NCBI GenBank assembly: GCA_964016885.1
Contig: OZ024743.1
Location: 347,895,046 to 347,959,045, forward strand
Direction of reading: 5' to 3'
Source of the DNA: Eledone cirrhosa
Lineage: Eukaryota > Mollusca > Cephalopoda > Octopoda > Eledonidae
DNA length: 64,000 nt
The translations under genes and the position numbers were made by a program. Shown in pieces: positions 45,041-56,790 of this stretch. Every line of letters starts with the position of its first letter. The first letter of the stretch is position 1. The notes under the pieces were generated by a model that saw nothing but the letters and a program-made list of their open reading frames with translations, did no database searches and was not told where the DNA came from.

Positions 45041-45945
45041 ATAAGTAACTCACTATTCCACTGATACGTGTATCTTTACTAATTTACTGGCTTCAGCCAT
45101 GAGACTACTATTATATATTCATTAATTTTCTTATTTCCTTATTTACCTATACATTCAAGCAAAAACACTAATTGCATATTTTCATAATGTCATTAAAATC
45201 TCCTACACAAATCAACAGTTCAATGTCTGCTATTTCTCGAAGCGTCACATAGAGTTTGCCGTAAATCTCATATTTCTATAGTTTGTTCTTTCATGTAGGT
45301 TCAGAGCACATGAATGTACCTATATATCTATATTTAGACCTGAACCTAGGATATAAAATCTATCTCATTAATTGATGGCGATTGACAAAGTGCTTCGCAA
45401 TTTCGTTTACTCATTCCTTTTCATAATAGCATAGCTCTTAATCACTTCCCTGGTGAATCAGATTTATTTTCTCATCAATTCCACTCAAAATTGACACTCT
45501 AATGGCAAAGTTGCCTAAAGTATTTCTTAAAACTTGAGGTAAATTGTTATAATGTTTCCACTTTGATTTAAATTACGGACATTCCAGATACCAGCCTTAC
45601 ATCTTTGTATTGACTGTTCAATTTTTCGCCTCTTTTATCCGTTTAAGGGATTGTAGGGACTAAGTGCCGGACTTAGGATTTGAAAATCATTGAGGATTCG
45701 TATTCTAGTCTTTGTGCAGGAAATAATTGATAATTAGCGAAATGATATTTTAGCCCCGAAATATACAGAAACATATTTAGATTTTTCCAGAAATATCGAA
45801 ATAAAACCAACTATATTGAAATTTGTATCACACAACACTTTCACAATTTAAGAATAAAATACAACAAAATCTCAAGTCCAACATTTGATATAAAAAATTC
45901 ACCCATGAAACTTGAAATCGCAGTTGCTCATATCATGTTGTATAC
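45041..45945. other. No gene seen
   Basis: AT-rich sequence without a coding or repeat signal that I recognise. Confidence 0.4.
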
Positions 45946-46106
45946 CAGGTATAGGCATCATCTATAGATCCGTTGGTCGCGTACTATATTGGTCATCATA
46001 AGCCGAGTTGCACTACTAAAAGTTAAAGCAATTTTGAAATTTGGCGTGCCATTCAGAAAGCCAAACGTACCACAATCGGTTCGCGGGCTGAAGTTTGCCC
46101 ATGACT
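45946..46106. mobile_element. Possible hAT-type remnant
   Basis: TTCGCGGGCTGAAGTTTGCC at 46080 resembles the right end of hAT elements, such as the one at 37358-37639. A weak partner is CCAGGTATAGGCATC at 45946. No target duplication is recognised. Confidence 0.35.
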
Positions 46107-46395
46107 AGTTTTCGGCAGGAACACTTAAGGGGAAAATAAATAAAATATTTTTAACGATATAAGCAGGCTAAACGGTGTAAAAGGTATACACGTAAATTGA
46201 TGGTGTAAAATTTTCATTTGTCATTCAAAATAATAATTCCTGAAAAGCCTGAGAATGTAAATCCTTGGTCAAGGATTGAAATCTCAATTTATCTGACATA
46301 AAAATATAACATCTGTAAATCAGTGACAATTCAAACACAACGTCACATTGTGTACTGTTACGATTTTCCAACAGGATATACACAAAACATACGCT

Positions 46396-46467
<72 letters not shown>
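46396..46467. repeat. (CA)n then (TA)n microsatellite
   Basis: About 55 bp CA repeats followed by TA repeats. Confidence 0.95.
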
Positions 46468-47094
46468 CATGTAACAGCCTGATATGCACTTTTACTAATT
46501 TAGTTTCACCTCACCTGGAATGACACAGATTACGCTGGTTGCAGTGAGAGACGGAGTAAAGGAAGTAAGGGGGAGAAAAATACATAATCAGCAATATTTC
46601 AGAAAAGGGGAAAGAGGGGGAGAGAGAATGAAAAGTAGGAGTAGGAGTTGAAACAAATCGTCATAACAAGGGCTGTTGAAGTTTGACAAACTCTATAAAA
46701 CATTCATGGTGTAATAATGGGAAAAAAATATATGTATAAGAACAGCATGTGAGGTCTTAGTGAAAGAAGGGTCTCACACCCCTCACTACCAATAGCATTC
46801 TATTCTATGTCCTTTTATTTCAACAAAGCGGCTTAAATATTTTATGTTCTGTCCGTAGAAATCTAATTAACAAAATATTAATCTTACAACGATAAGGTTC
46901 CGTGCCATAAGTAAGGTGGAGGAGGAGACATATAAGATTTTAATTATATGTTTGGCTGGATTTAACAATATATTTAAAAGTCTATTTACACATTCTCGCA
47001 TTCAAACATACACGCATACGCACAAACTCACACACACATCCATACGCATACGCCCATAGACACACACATACATACATATACATACTCTACAAAC
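46468..47094. other. No gene seen
   Basis: Includes a purine-rich part (about 46545-46650). Confidence 0.4.
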
Positions 47095-47134
47095 ATACAT
47101 ATATATATATACATATATACATATATATATATAA

Positions 47135-47182
<48 letters not shown>
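47095..47182. repeat. (TA)n microsatellite
   Basis: TA repeats with TACA and TGTG interruptions, adjoining the next palindrome. Confidence 0.9.
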
Positions 47183-47186
<4 letters not shown>

Positions 47187-47226
47187 TCAAAATATTAACA
47201 AAATAGATATTCTTGTGATCAATTAT

Positions 47227-47292
47227 ATTTTATTATACATATTTCAGAGGTACTATAGTTAAGTTCAACAGTACGTCCTCATCAGATAAAAT
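47227..47292 (-). ncRNA. Hammerhead ribozyme, left arm
   Basis: On the minus strand: stem I ATTTTAT (47292-47286), core CTGATGA (47285-47279), stem II GGACGTACT with AGTACCTCT (one C-C mismatch at the fourth pair), GAAA (47245-47242), stem III TATGTA, then TA and stem I ATAAAAT (47233-47227). All core positions are intact. Confidence 0.8.
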
Positions 47293-47398
47293 AAAGTGAT
47301 ACATGACATACCCTGACATGGTAGATGTTTAATTTAATCAAGGCACCTTGATTGAATCTTAACCATCGACCATGTCAGGGTATGTCATGTATAATTTT

Positions 47399-47463
47399 AT
47401 TTTATCTGATGAGTACGTACTGTTGAACTTAACTCAGTACCTCTGAAATATATATAATAAAAT
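47399..47463 (+). ncRNA. Hammerhead ribozyme, right arm
   Basis: Stem I ATTTTAT (47399-47405) with ATAAAAT (47457-47463). Core CTGATGA (47406-47412) and GAAA (47445-47448). Stem II (47413-47421 with 47436-47444) has mismatches at pairs 2 and 4. Stem III is TATATA. Predicted cleavage after 47456. Confidence 0.75.
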
Positions 47464-47613
47464 ATAATTGATCACAATAATATCTCTTTTGTTTCTATTT
47501 TGAATTAATATTAATAACTGAGGAAAACATTTTTCAGTAGAGTGCTTCCAATCTATTGTAAAACTCATTCCTTGATGTATTCATTGAACCTTGTTTAACT
47601 CTTAAATATATAT

Positions 47614-47755
<142 letters not shown>

Positions 47756-49694
47756 ATACATACTCACATATGAGAAGGAACCGAAAATAATCTTTAATTG
47801 ATTGAAATTACAGCTCTAATCAGGAAAACTGTCATTAGTGTTAATGAAAACTTTTATTCATCTAAGTCAATTATAGTAGCTTTCATTGCACTTAGCTACA
47901 TACTCGTCCCGCAGACGGAGTTGTTGATAATTTACTTATGAGAATATAAATATATAAATACGTGTGTGTGTGTATGTATGTTTGTTTGTTTGTGTGTATG
48001 TATGTTTGTGTGTTGTATGTATGTGTGTGTATGTATGTTTGTTTGTGGCGAGGAGGGTTTGAAAAAACCATTACCCTCTGCTTTATGGTAAGGTCTTATG
48101 GCTGGGAATATTGTCTTATATTTCGTGCTATGAGTGTGCCCCCGATGAATTTTTAAAGTTAATTGTAAGAAACGAGATCAAAAGCATCGTATATCGATCA
48201 AAACCCTTAATAATATAATTAACTCCCCGAAATGTTTTCTTTAACTATTGTTGATTGTTCTAATTAGCGAAGTCTTGCTGCTATATTTAGTACTACCGCC
48301 AACCCCTGTCTGCCTGCCACTGTTGCCGTCATGTTGACTTTTTAGTAGCTAATTGTAACACAATGTATACCAGCATCGACGAGAACATTTAGTAGTAATG
48401 TCGATACTCGGAATCCCCCTAATGGCCGGGATCCTTAGTCCGGGATTGGCTGATTTTTGATTCATAGTTATTCGATGAGTAGTGTTTTCTCTTCTGAGTC
48501 GGAAACGTGAATGTTTTTTTTTTTAATTCTGGCAGGTTTAGGTGCTAAACAAAGATGATACTGGCCGTTTCAAATGACGGAAATTGTGAGTTTGCATACG
48601 TTTTCATATGTTAAGTTGTTGAAACAATAATTCCCCTCTTTCTCACAAGGGCGCTTGGCTGGGAAGGTCTGGATCTTTCAATTACCATCAAAGTAATCTT
48701 AAGTTGGAATAATTTCTCCTTTAATTGTCTGATTTTTAGTCTGAAGATTAGGTGGCAATTTTGATCCTACTTCGAATCTAGAGATAATGTCATTCTTGCT
48801 TCTTGAAAGCTTAGATGCACATTGGGAGATAACAATACAAACAGATAGAGACAAGTTAAGATTTTAAGCAAACTCTACAAATATCGAGTTATCTGTATTC
48901 TCTCTCGCTTTAATAGGAAACAAGGCAATGTGAAATCAGAAAATCATAATATACACTTGATATATGCAGAAGGCATTTACAATTGCTACATTGGAAAACA
49001 TTGAAATTCGAAATTAGAACTAGATAATGATTTAGTATTAAACAAAAGTTTAGCATCCAGAATAGTACAAAACAATACCCGGTATATCACAGTACACCGA
49101 TAAATGTATAAATTAAAACCTGAAATAGTCTGTAGTTGTGTTAAAGTAAAACATATATCCAAGATGACTCGCAGTTGGATGGAACTTGCAACGTAATAGC
49201 TTCAATGCAAAATGTTTAGTTACTCAATCATTCTTGCATCCATTACATCCAAGCATTATACATACATTGTTGCATTTAATGTACATATGCAAACATAATT
49301 ACTTTGACACATATTCACATTCACACTCACATACACACATACACACTAATACCCTCACACGCTCATATATAGAAATTCTTTGTTTTGTGCACATACATGT
49401 TGTCATGCAATCATTGTCAGACGATGTGGCTGCCATATTGATAGAGACCTACAGGGCTTTGCATGCATAATGTATAACGATAATCACAGAGAAACTTTTA
49501 AAGAAACAAATAAGCCTGTACACATATACCTAAGCATTAACACTACATTACATTACATTGACACACATACCGACATATACCTCTATAAATATACCCTGAG
49601 AGAAGTACACATGGTCACAGAACTAACATGTCAACATGAATGGCTGGCTATAAAAGTACATCTAAAAACAGAAACGCATAAATACATACACACA
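47756..49694. other. No gene seen; TATG repeats and an old dispersed repeat
   Basis: TG/TATG-rich repeats at about 47960-48045. 48330-48480 has partial similarity to 2500-2620 (GAACATTTAGTAGTAA). Nothing else I can support. Confidence 0.4.
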
Positions 49695-49729
49695 TATATA
49701 TATATATATATATGTATTTATGCGTTTCT

Positions 49730-49816
<87 letters not shown>

Positions 49817-49845
49817 TATATAATATAAATATATATATATATATG
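49695..49845. repeat. (TA)n microsatellite with a small inverted duplication
   Basis: AAACAGAAACGCATAAATAC (49665) is repeated inverted as GTATTTATGCGTTTCTGTTT (49714), with TA arrays between and after. It looks like an inverted duplication formed at the TA array. Confidence 0.85.
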
Positions 49846-49997
49846 CCCACAGAAACATACGCTTTTACACATCTCAACTAGACCAACGGTTCACAAAGTG
49901 ACAAATGCAAGGTCCTCACCGAATATATTAGTTCAATAGTTTAGCCATGTTCTGCACAAATTATTAAGACAAGCACAGATAGATAAATTAAAATTAA

Positions 49998-50061
49998 AAT
50001 AATTGTTTCTACTTATGGCACAAGGGCAGCAAATACCCAGTGTATTACTGGTACTTTATTA
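49998..50061 (-). mobile_element. Family A SINE, 3' fragment
   Basis: Tail and the first body part only (ATTGTTTCTACTTATGGCAC...TACTGGTACTTTATT). 5'-truncated. Confidence 0.8.
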
Positions 50062-50615
50062 AAATAAAACTAATATAATTGAGATATGCTTATAAAATAC
50101 ATTCTTTATATTAGTAAATATGCCAATTTCTCTGTCCACAAAGTCTCCATCAGATACTGAAGGTATATATGCATATCTGAAATAGTTAAACATATAACGT
50201 AAGTGAAACTTTGAATTAGATAACTCCTGACTTATATATGGCTGATCAAATAGCAAGACAAAACAGCCATCTTCTAATCATCGTGTAATGATACCGGTCA
50301 CAATCAACCTAGACGCAGAAATGCAGAACTATATAAACAAATATTTATTTTGTGCTCGGTCAAATCTACCCGTGGTGATTGTTAGAAACGACAGTCAGTA
50401 GCAAGCATTTTTATTTTTTATATTCTTAACTTCTCCAAACGAAGGCATACCAGACATGGGTTCAAAACATTGTGTGTATATAACCCCTTCTGGGCCCTGT
50501 ACTGAACACTCCGTAGTTTTCTATGCCCTTAAGAAGCCCTTTTCGGGTGAAACGCACGTAGGTGCTTTTATATAAACATGTTCTGACAGTATATATCATC
50601 CCTTATAATCCTTTC

Positions 50616-50620
<5 letters not shown>
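50062..50620. other. No gene seen
   Basis: Mixed sequence with no recognised feature. Confidence 0.4.
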
Positions 50621-50669
<49 letters not shown>

Positions 50670-50685
50670 AGGTAGAGAGAGAGAT
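50620..50685. repeat. (TA)n then (GA)n microsatellite
   Basis: TA then GA repeats, directly before a hairpin element. Confidence 0.9.
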
Positions 50686-50687
50686 AG

Positions 50688-50852
50688 AATACTGATGGGT
50701 AATATGCGTAGCAGTAGAGCACTCAGTCCATGGGACAAGTTTGGTAGAAGTAGTTCCACACCAGTTAGTTCACCATACCGAGAAAATATGTTTTACCTTT
50801 CCGAATAAGGTGAAACATTTGTTCTCAGTATGGTGAACTAACAGTTGTGGAA
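50688..50852. mobile_element. Short hairpin relative of the 24-kb transposon (second copy)
   Basis: Module TACTGATGGGTAATATGCGT...AGAGCACTCAGTCCATGG (50688-50738), then GTAGAAGTAGTTCCACACCA and GTTCACCATACCGAGAA, with the complementary arm to 50852. Diverged from the 38.6-kb copy. TA/GA arrays on the left, CT/TA arrays on the right. Confidence 0.75.
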
Positions 50853-51007
<155 letters not shown>

Positions 51008-51136
51008 AAAGATATATTTAATTTGTTGGTAATTCCACAAAAATATTTATAACAGATTCGAAGCACTCGACCAGTTTTCTGGAGTATAATATCAATGATA
51101 TTAATAAATGGAAACTATATTTATGAAACCATATTT

Positions 51137-51195
51137 ATACTATTATATATATTTCAAGGGTACCAACACTTTGGTACGTTCTCATAAGATAAAAT
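51137..51195 (-). ncRNA. Hammerhead-like motif, left arm (core mutated)
   Basis: Stem I ATTTTAT (51195-51189) with ATAGTAT (51143-51137), GAAA and TATATA stem III as in the partner. The core reads CTTATGA instead of CTGATGA. The conserved G is lost, so it should be inactive. Confidence 0.65.
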
Positions 51196-51346
51196 ACAAA
51201 ATTTGTTTTATAAATAGTGACATACCCAGGAATCAGACCTTACCAGTTCAGTTTCCGTTTTCCTCTATCCCTTCACTATCCAAACGGAACCTCAACTGTT
51301 AAGGTTTGATTCCTGGGTACGTCACTATTTATAAAACAAATTTTGT

Positions 51347-51405
51347 ATTTTATCTGATGAGGGCCTACGAAAGTTTTGGTACCCTTGAAATATATATAAT
51401 AGAAT
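51347..51405 (+). ncRNA. Hammerhead ribozyme, right arm
   Basis: Stem I ATTTTAT (51347-51353) with ATAGAAT (51399-51405, one G-U). Core CTGATGA (51354-51360) and GAAA (51387-51390). Stem II (51361-51368 with 51379-51386) has GGG/CTT-CC wobble pairs and two central mismatches. Stem III TATATA. Predicted cleavage after 51398. Confidence 0.7.
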
Positions 51406-51446
51406 ACATATGGTTTTATAAATATAGTTTCCATTTATGAATATAA

Positions 51447-51613
<167 letters not shown>

Positions 51614-51616
<3 letters not shown>

Positions 51617-52168
51617 AAATATTTCGTATCTCCAAAGAAATACGGTTTTAGGAAGCCGTAGCTATGCAAACACCGGCGGGCTAACGCCCTTTGGTGATGT
51701 GTCCAGCAGAAGCAAGGGGGACAACCGTCTATGCATTTCAGACTTAACTGGCCTTCGTGAAGACGGCCCCTCCCACCGCTTGCGACTGCTGGACTAGAAG
51801 ACAGGCGAGAATATACACTTTTCTCGTCTGTGTAAATGAGGTGATTAATCTCATTTGCATATGAAGCTACATAAGTTGGCTCAATTTATAATAAAAAAGA
51901 AATAGGATTTCGCTTCATGCATAGCTTTATACAATCAAGCATAATCCAGCACTCGCAAACGGTGGGAGGGACCGTACTGACGAAGACCAGTTAAGCCTGA
52001 AATGCATAGACGGTTGTCCCCCTTGCTTCTGCTGGACATCACCAGAGGGCGTCAGCCCCCCGGTGTTTGCATAGCTACGACTTCCTAAAGCCGTATTTTT
52101 TTGGAGATACGAAATATTTATACACATTGTATAAAGCTATGCTTGAAGCGAAATCCTATTTCTTTTAT
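51614..52168. mobile_element. Palindromic element with interleaved inverted repeats
   Basis: Arms 51614-51801 and about 51935-52122 share TTTCGTATCTCCAAAGAAAT, GCTATGCAAACACCGG and AACCGTCTATGCATTTCAG. A second pair, AAGAAATAGGATTTCGCTTC (51896) and GAAGCGAAATCCTATTTCTT (52146), overlaps the first. This pattern would arise if a copy of the element were joined in inverted orientation with different truncation points, as for the PLE pair. No ORF. Confidence 0.75.
51969..52016 (+). ncRNA. Possible hammerhead ribozyme
   Basis: CTGACGA at 51977-51983 and GAAA at 51999-52002, followed by TGCATA and GACGGTT, which can pair with ACCGT before the core after one mismatch. Stem II is weak here (AGAC/GCCT), but combining both arms gives AGGC/GCCT. 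The left arm has a damaged core. Weaker than the other candidates. Confidence 0.4.
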
Positions 52169-52940
52169 ATATATATATATATAACTAATGGTAGACTGTT
52201 TATCAATGGGTAGAATCGGTGCTTCGTGTTGGGAAACGATGATGCAATAAATTAATTAAAGCTCTCAACGTCAAGCACATCATCAATCACTGATTGGTGC
52301 TAGAACGGTGTAAAGTCTTCAGCAAATAACACCTCATGAAATCGTCTTGTCTTGCATCATAATCGTGTTTGTAAGTTCTAGTAAACTTAATCTAGTAAAC
52401 TTAATCTTTTAATTCTAATTATTTATGCAACCGTACAACCTTCATGATTTTCTGTAATTTTTTTCTAGGCAATGGTGTTATCATTTTTTCTATCTCTAAA
52501 TTTTCCATATCTCTGTTCTCCTTTAAATACCTTCACGGTAGATTAACTTGTCTGACCGACGACAACTACATTAATACCTCTTTATCTCTGAGGCAGTGTA
52601 GCCTAGGCTATAATTAACGAAAGGTATACTTGGCCATCCCTATCACCTCCATCTTACCTACCAGCCCACAGAGTTGAGATCAAGTTTCATTCAGGATCAT
52701 CTGCTATCGGTTTAATACCATATTCGCAGGGTATCCCCGAAATCGAATTTTCTATTTACTCTATTTGTTACAATCAATCCAATCTATCATTCTATATCTG
52801 GGTTCAACGTAATTCTGTTACATAATTCTGTAAATAACACCTGATTAAATCGTTTTTTCTGACTTCATAAGCGGGTGATAGAGCTGGGCCATTGGAATAT
52901 GTTTACTAATTTTGCCTGGTGTGGCAGGTTTATATATATA
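52169..52940. other. No gene seen
   Basis: Mixed sequence. GCAAATAACACCTCATGAAATCGT (52322) resembles GTAAATAACACCTGATTAAATCGT (52830), a short direct repeat of unknown origin. Confidence 0.45.
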
Positions 52941-52943
52941 TAT

Positions 52944-52945
52944 AT

Positions 52946-53044
<99 letters not shown>

Positions 53045-53048
53045 CACG
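52944..53048. repeat. (TA)n/(TG)n microsatellite
   Basis: CA, TA and TG blocks in sequence. Confidence 0.95.
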
Positions 53049-53773
53049 CGCATATGTGTATATATAAATATATATATATCTGCCTGCGTATATGTGAGTG
53101 TGTATGTGCGTGCCTATGTGTGTGCATGTGTATCTGTGTATGTGATCATACAAAGGATAACATGCAGATTCATCTGTTCATTCGCACACATATATACACA
53201 TATATACGCAAATTATAAAAGTACCAACAATCTGACTTAATCCTTTCGTGTATGTATATATATATATATTTATTTAGGTTTGTTGGTTCACCACTGGATA
53301 GAATTGGTCATTCCGTATGGTCAATCTTGATGTAATATTATGGAGAGTACTCAACGTAGTGCAGTTTACCCGTCTTCGTTTGTGTAGTTGGTGGTGCTAA
53401 TACGGAGTTAATTATTATAAATAAAATAATGTCATCCTTACGCTGACTTTTCTTCTTTCTTTCTTTCTTTCTTTCTTTATTCTCTGACGGAAAGTTGGGA
53501 GTACATTATACGCCTTCGCCCCCTCACCAGATGGTCACTAGTAGACCGAGTTCCCATCACTTGGGGGCGGCTGACCGAGGTGAAAGCAGCTAGTTGGTCA
53601 GTCGTCCTCTCTCTCTCTCAGATTTCAGACCCATGGATTTATATATTCGTTTGTTATATTTCGAATACCTGATGATATCACCGATTTCATACGGAACCCG
53701 GTCATTGAAATGATCATAGTATAAATCACTTTTCAAGGATTTACACCAGTCCAGCCTCCTGTTATTTCATTTA

Positions 53774-53780
<7 letters not shown>
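53049..53780. other. No gene seen; short (TTCT)n tract
   Basis: A TTCT tetranucleotide tract at about 53454-53480. The rest is not recognised. Confidence 0.4.
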
Positions 53781-53826
<46 letters not shown>

Positions 53827-54010
53827 GAAAGGTATAGAATTGTATAGAAATTGTTATATATAAATGAAAGGTATAGAATTGTTGTATAGAAATTGTTATA
53901 TATATATAAATGAAAGGTATAGAATTGTTGTATAGAAATTGTTATATATATATAAATGAAAGGTATAGAAATTGTTGTAGCCCCATATATATATATATAT
54001 ATATATATGG
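53781..54010. repeat. (TA)n and four tandem ~38-46-bp units
   Basis: ATAAATGAAAGGTATAGAA...TAGAAATTGTTATATA units start at 53822, 53860, 53905 and 53951. The units differ mainly in the number of TA steps. A palindrome GCCCC(AT)nGGGGC closes the array at 53980-54013. Confidence 0.85.
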
Positions 54011-54468
54011 GGCGGGGCGTATACCTCTCTGTTTGTCTGTGTGTCCTTCGAGTGCGCATATATATGGTAAATATTTAGCGAAATATATGTTTGGAAGAAT
54101 GCGTAAAAATATATTAGTTACTGCAGATGTCGGTGCATGGACGCCTGAAGCATATACTGATGGATTCTATTTAACAATGGAATAATATTGTATCATTCAT
54201 TATATAATATAAACGAACACTTGATCCCGGCGACAGTGTCTGAAGTATGAATGAGTCTAGTAGGTGGGTAGGGCTGAGATGGGTAATTCTGCATAAGCAT
54301 ATTAAAGTAAGATTTTTAGGTGGTAGTTGACAAGTGGTATAAACACTGGGACATTAAACTTCAGAGTAAGTTAAGAGCCATCTATGGTTTCGAATCATTG
54401 TTAATGCACATTAATCATTTTTTTTATTCCACTTAAAGCCTTGGTGAAAACATAAATGTTCCTATAAA

Positions 54469-54542
54469 TGTTTCTTATGGTATAATTGTTAGCATTCTGA
54501 ATCCAGAATCCAGCGATCCGAGTTCAAGTCTCGGTAGAACCT
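54469..54542 (+). mobile_element. tRNA-Gln-derived pseudo-tRNA or SINE head
   Basis: TATGGTATAATTGTTAGCAT, then CCAGCGATCCGAGTTCAAG and TCTCGGTAGAACCT closely follow eukaryotic tRNA-Gln. The anticodon arm is altered (loop lacks the invariant T before the anticodon) and the acceptor stem has mismatches. So it is a pseudogene or the head of a SINE; the body downstream (to about 54720) is not one I recognise. Confidence 0.6.
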
Positions 54543-54720
54543 GACTAATGTTGCACTTTTTCCTTAGCAAGATCGGATATTCAGCGGCCCGTCTGAGGGT
54601 CGAGCCCCAGTTAGGTGGGGTTGCTGTTGAAGCGGATGTCGTTGGCCGTTCTGCAGTGATCCTTCCTTTTGCAGACTTGTCCGCGGGTCACAGCCCCTTT
54701 ACCGCGGCGCTCTAAGCCCA

Positions 54721-55620
54721 GAGCCCAGTCACTAGCGTCCCTTCCATTCCCTTCCTCTTCCGGCATTTTTCTTTCTTTTATATTTATATTTTCCTGTTTT
54801 ATATCCCATTCTTTCTTCTCAATCTAAATTTTCTTTTTTTTCTTTTTCTATTATACAGTATTTACATGATATTTTGCATAAATAAATTATGCCATATATA
54901 AATACGTACATGCAAATAAACATAAATATATGGAAATAAACCAAGAATATAGACTGTTCACAAAGGTGCCTATAATAACGTATTTCATTGGCCCTGAAAG
55001 AACGAAAGACATCTTTGGAGAGATTTTAAAATGGAATGACGAGGATCTGAAATACAGCAGAAGTCATTCAACCCTACATTTTCATTGTCACGCTAAAATT
55101 GATGCTTTTCTTTATGAAAATAATTCGTATGGACGTGTTTATTTCCCCCCTCGCGTATGATAAAAGTGTTGTTTACGTAGAGAGAGAGATATTTTCCTTG
55201 GTTATATAGACAGGTTAATGATAGGGGTTACATTTAGTTGCCTTAATAGTGACAGTGGAGTTAGTACTGGTCAGTAGTGATGTCCACTACGAAAGTTATA
55301 GAGGAAGAAATATGTGTTGCAGAGAGAGTTAATATTTTGATAGTAGTCAGATGTGGTGCTTGGAAGATGGGAATCATTAGAAAGACAGAAGTAGTATCAA
55401 TCTATGTAGTTTAAATAAATGAGGTGGTCCTTGAAGATAGTGATATAAGCAGGGGTAATTATATGCGGGTATGTGCGTGTTGAGGGTGGATGATATGTGA
55501 GAGTGATAGTAAGATTGTATAGTTGTCATCACAACCATTATGTACTAACTACTCCGCCTCTATCAGAGATTTAGCTTCATCCTGATAAATCCAAAAGGAC
55601 ATTGAACTTTGTAACCTCAC
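54721..55620. other. No gene seen
   Basis: Mixed sequence. An open frame of 76 codons (54930-55160) has no recognisable family and a normal local composition; not supported as a gene. Confidence 0.4.
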
Positions 55621-55625
55621 AATAA

Positions 55626-55732
55626 CATACATACATACATATATCAAACAAACATGCATAATGCTTACATACACATACATACATACATATATACATACAT
55701 ACATACATATATACATACACATACAAAAGCAT
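55626..55732. repeat. (CATA)n tetranucleotide repeat
   Basis: Imperfect CATA repeats in several blocks. Confidence 0.85.
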
Positions 55733-55789
55733 GGGGAAACACGCATATCTCTAAAGATACTATTTTTCATAGACTTCTTTTTTAGCCGG

Positions 55790-56110
55790 TGTTTATGGCC
55801 GAATTGTTAAGCTGTTCGTTTTGTATTCATAGATTCTCAGGTTCGATCCAGCTAGAATGGTATCTTAGGCAAGCGTATTTTCCTTAATCTCATGTTGATC
55901 TAACTTTTTGAGGTGCAATTGGGTAGATTAAAACTGTTTGGGAACATGTAGAATTGACTTTATTTCTAAGACCAGCCTGGCCAGAGGCTCACGCCGATTT
56001 TCCCTGTGAATTGCTTTATGGTTACATGTGTCTGTGGAATGCTCTGTATGTTAATTCATCGAGTAGGATGTTTCGTTGAGCAACAAAAACACTCATCGTC
56101 TAAACCGAAA
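55790..56110 (+). mobile_element. tRNA-derived SINE (family C), old copy
   Basis: A-box-like TGGCCGAATTGTTAAGCTG and B-box-like GGTTCGATCC, then a body with ACCAGCCTGGCCAGAGGCT, TGTGTCTGTGGAATGCTCTG and GTTAATTCATCGAGTAGG. The head looks like a type II (Leu/Ser-like) tRNA. Quite diverged. Confidence 0.7.
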
Positions 56111-56676
56111 TCAACTTTCACTATTTCGGGATGGATTGAATATGCTACCAGGTCAGGGCGGTGTTTCGTGATTGTGATGTGCTGCAGTTTTTGTTCTGGC
56201 ACTTTGCGTTTTAATCCAAATTTTCTTGTGTACTACTTGGGTGGCAGACCTAATCCATCACCATCTTTCTCTTAGGTTTCTTTAGCGCAATCAGCTCCTT
56301 TGCAAGCAATATAACCAGATCTCAGGTTTCAATACACCTACCTAACTCCTTGCCAAGATCTCGGAGCCACCCCCATCACCGAATAAGAAGTAAAAGAAAA
56401 TGAATGCAGAAATTCTCCTAAGTGGGACAACAAATATATCAAACCAAGAAATAAGGAAATCAAACATTTTCCCTTCACCTCATAAATATACCATCTAAAA
56501 CTCAATCATAAAAATAACATTTCCCTACGACCCATCGTGGAGTCGTAAGAGCGTCATTGTAACATACGACGTGACTTTGGCATCTCAAATCTGACAGAGA
56601 CCGTCACTCACCATTTCTGAACACAGCCGGTTTCTTTCCGAAAAATAAAACACGAAAATGCGAAAGAAAGAGAATG

Positions 56677-56790
56677 GTGAAAGGTAGTGTTGACCTCGTT
56701 GGGATTTGAACTCAGAGGCCAGAAAGCCTGAAAGAATAACGTCACCGTTCTAATTATTCTAACAAAATCCCGCCTTACACTACGGTTAAC
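56677..56790 (-). mobile_element. tRNA-derived SINE fragment
   Basis: On the minus strand GTTAGAATAATTAGAACGGT precedes GAGTTCAAATCCCAACGAGG, a B-box-like motif. It differs from family A in the spacing and body. Confidence 0.5.

Larger units (their letters stand above)
47183..47511. mobile_element. Palindromic PLE-like element with two outward hammerheads, no ORF
   Basis: Arms of about 155-160 bp (47183-47340 and 47345-47511) meet at a small central hairpin (CAAGGCACCTTG). Each arm has CTGATGA and GAAA cores in outward orientation. The outer ends read ATTCAAAATA on one side and TATTTTGAAT on the other. No reading frame. The plan (outward HHR about 45 bp from each end) is that of the PLE palindrome at 25102-31198, at one-eighteenth of the size. 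Confidence 0.8.
51104..51438. mobile_element. Palindromic PLE-like element with two outward hammerheads, second copy type
   Basis: Arms of about 155 bp (51104-51261 and 51281-51438) around a short loop, with outer ends AAATGGAAACTATATTTAT / ATAAATATAGTTTCCATTT. Each arm has a hammerhead or its mutated form. The inner part is different from 47183-47511, so it is another family with the same plan. No ORF. Confidence 0.8.

Noticed and set aside
53822..54013. CRISPR-like array
   Set aside because: The units touch each other without unique spacers and vary only in TA steps; the window is eukaryotic.
54469..54542. Functional tRNA-Gln gene
   Set aside because: The anticodon loop lacks the invariant T before the anticodon and the acceptor stem is mismatched; annotated as tRNA-derived.
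54930..55160. 76-codon frame as a small host gene
   Set aside because: No recognisable family, no start context or splice evidence, and a length within chance expectation.
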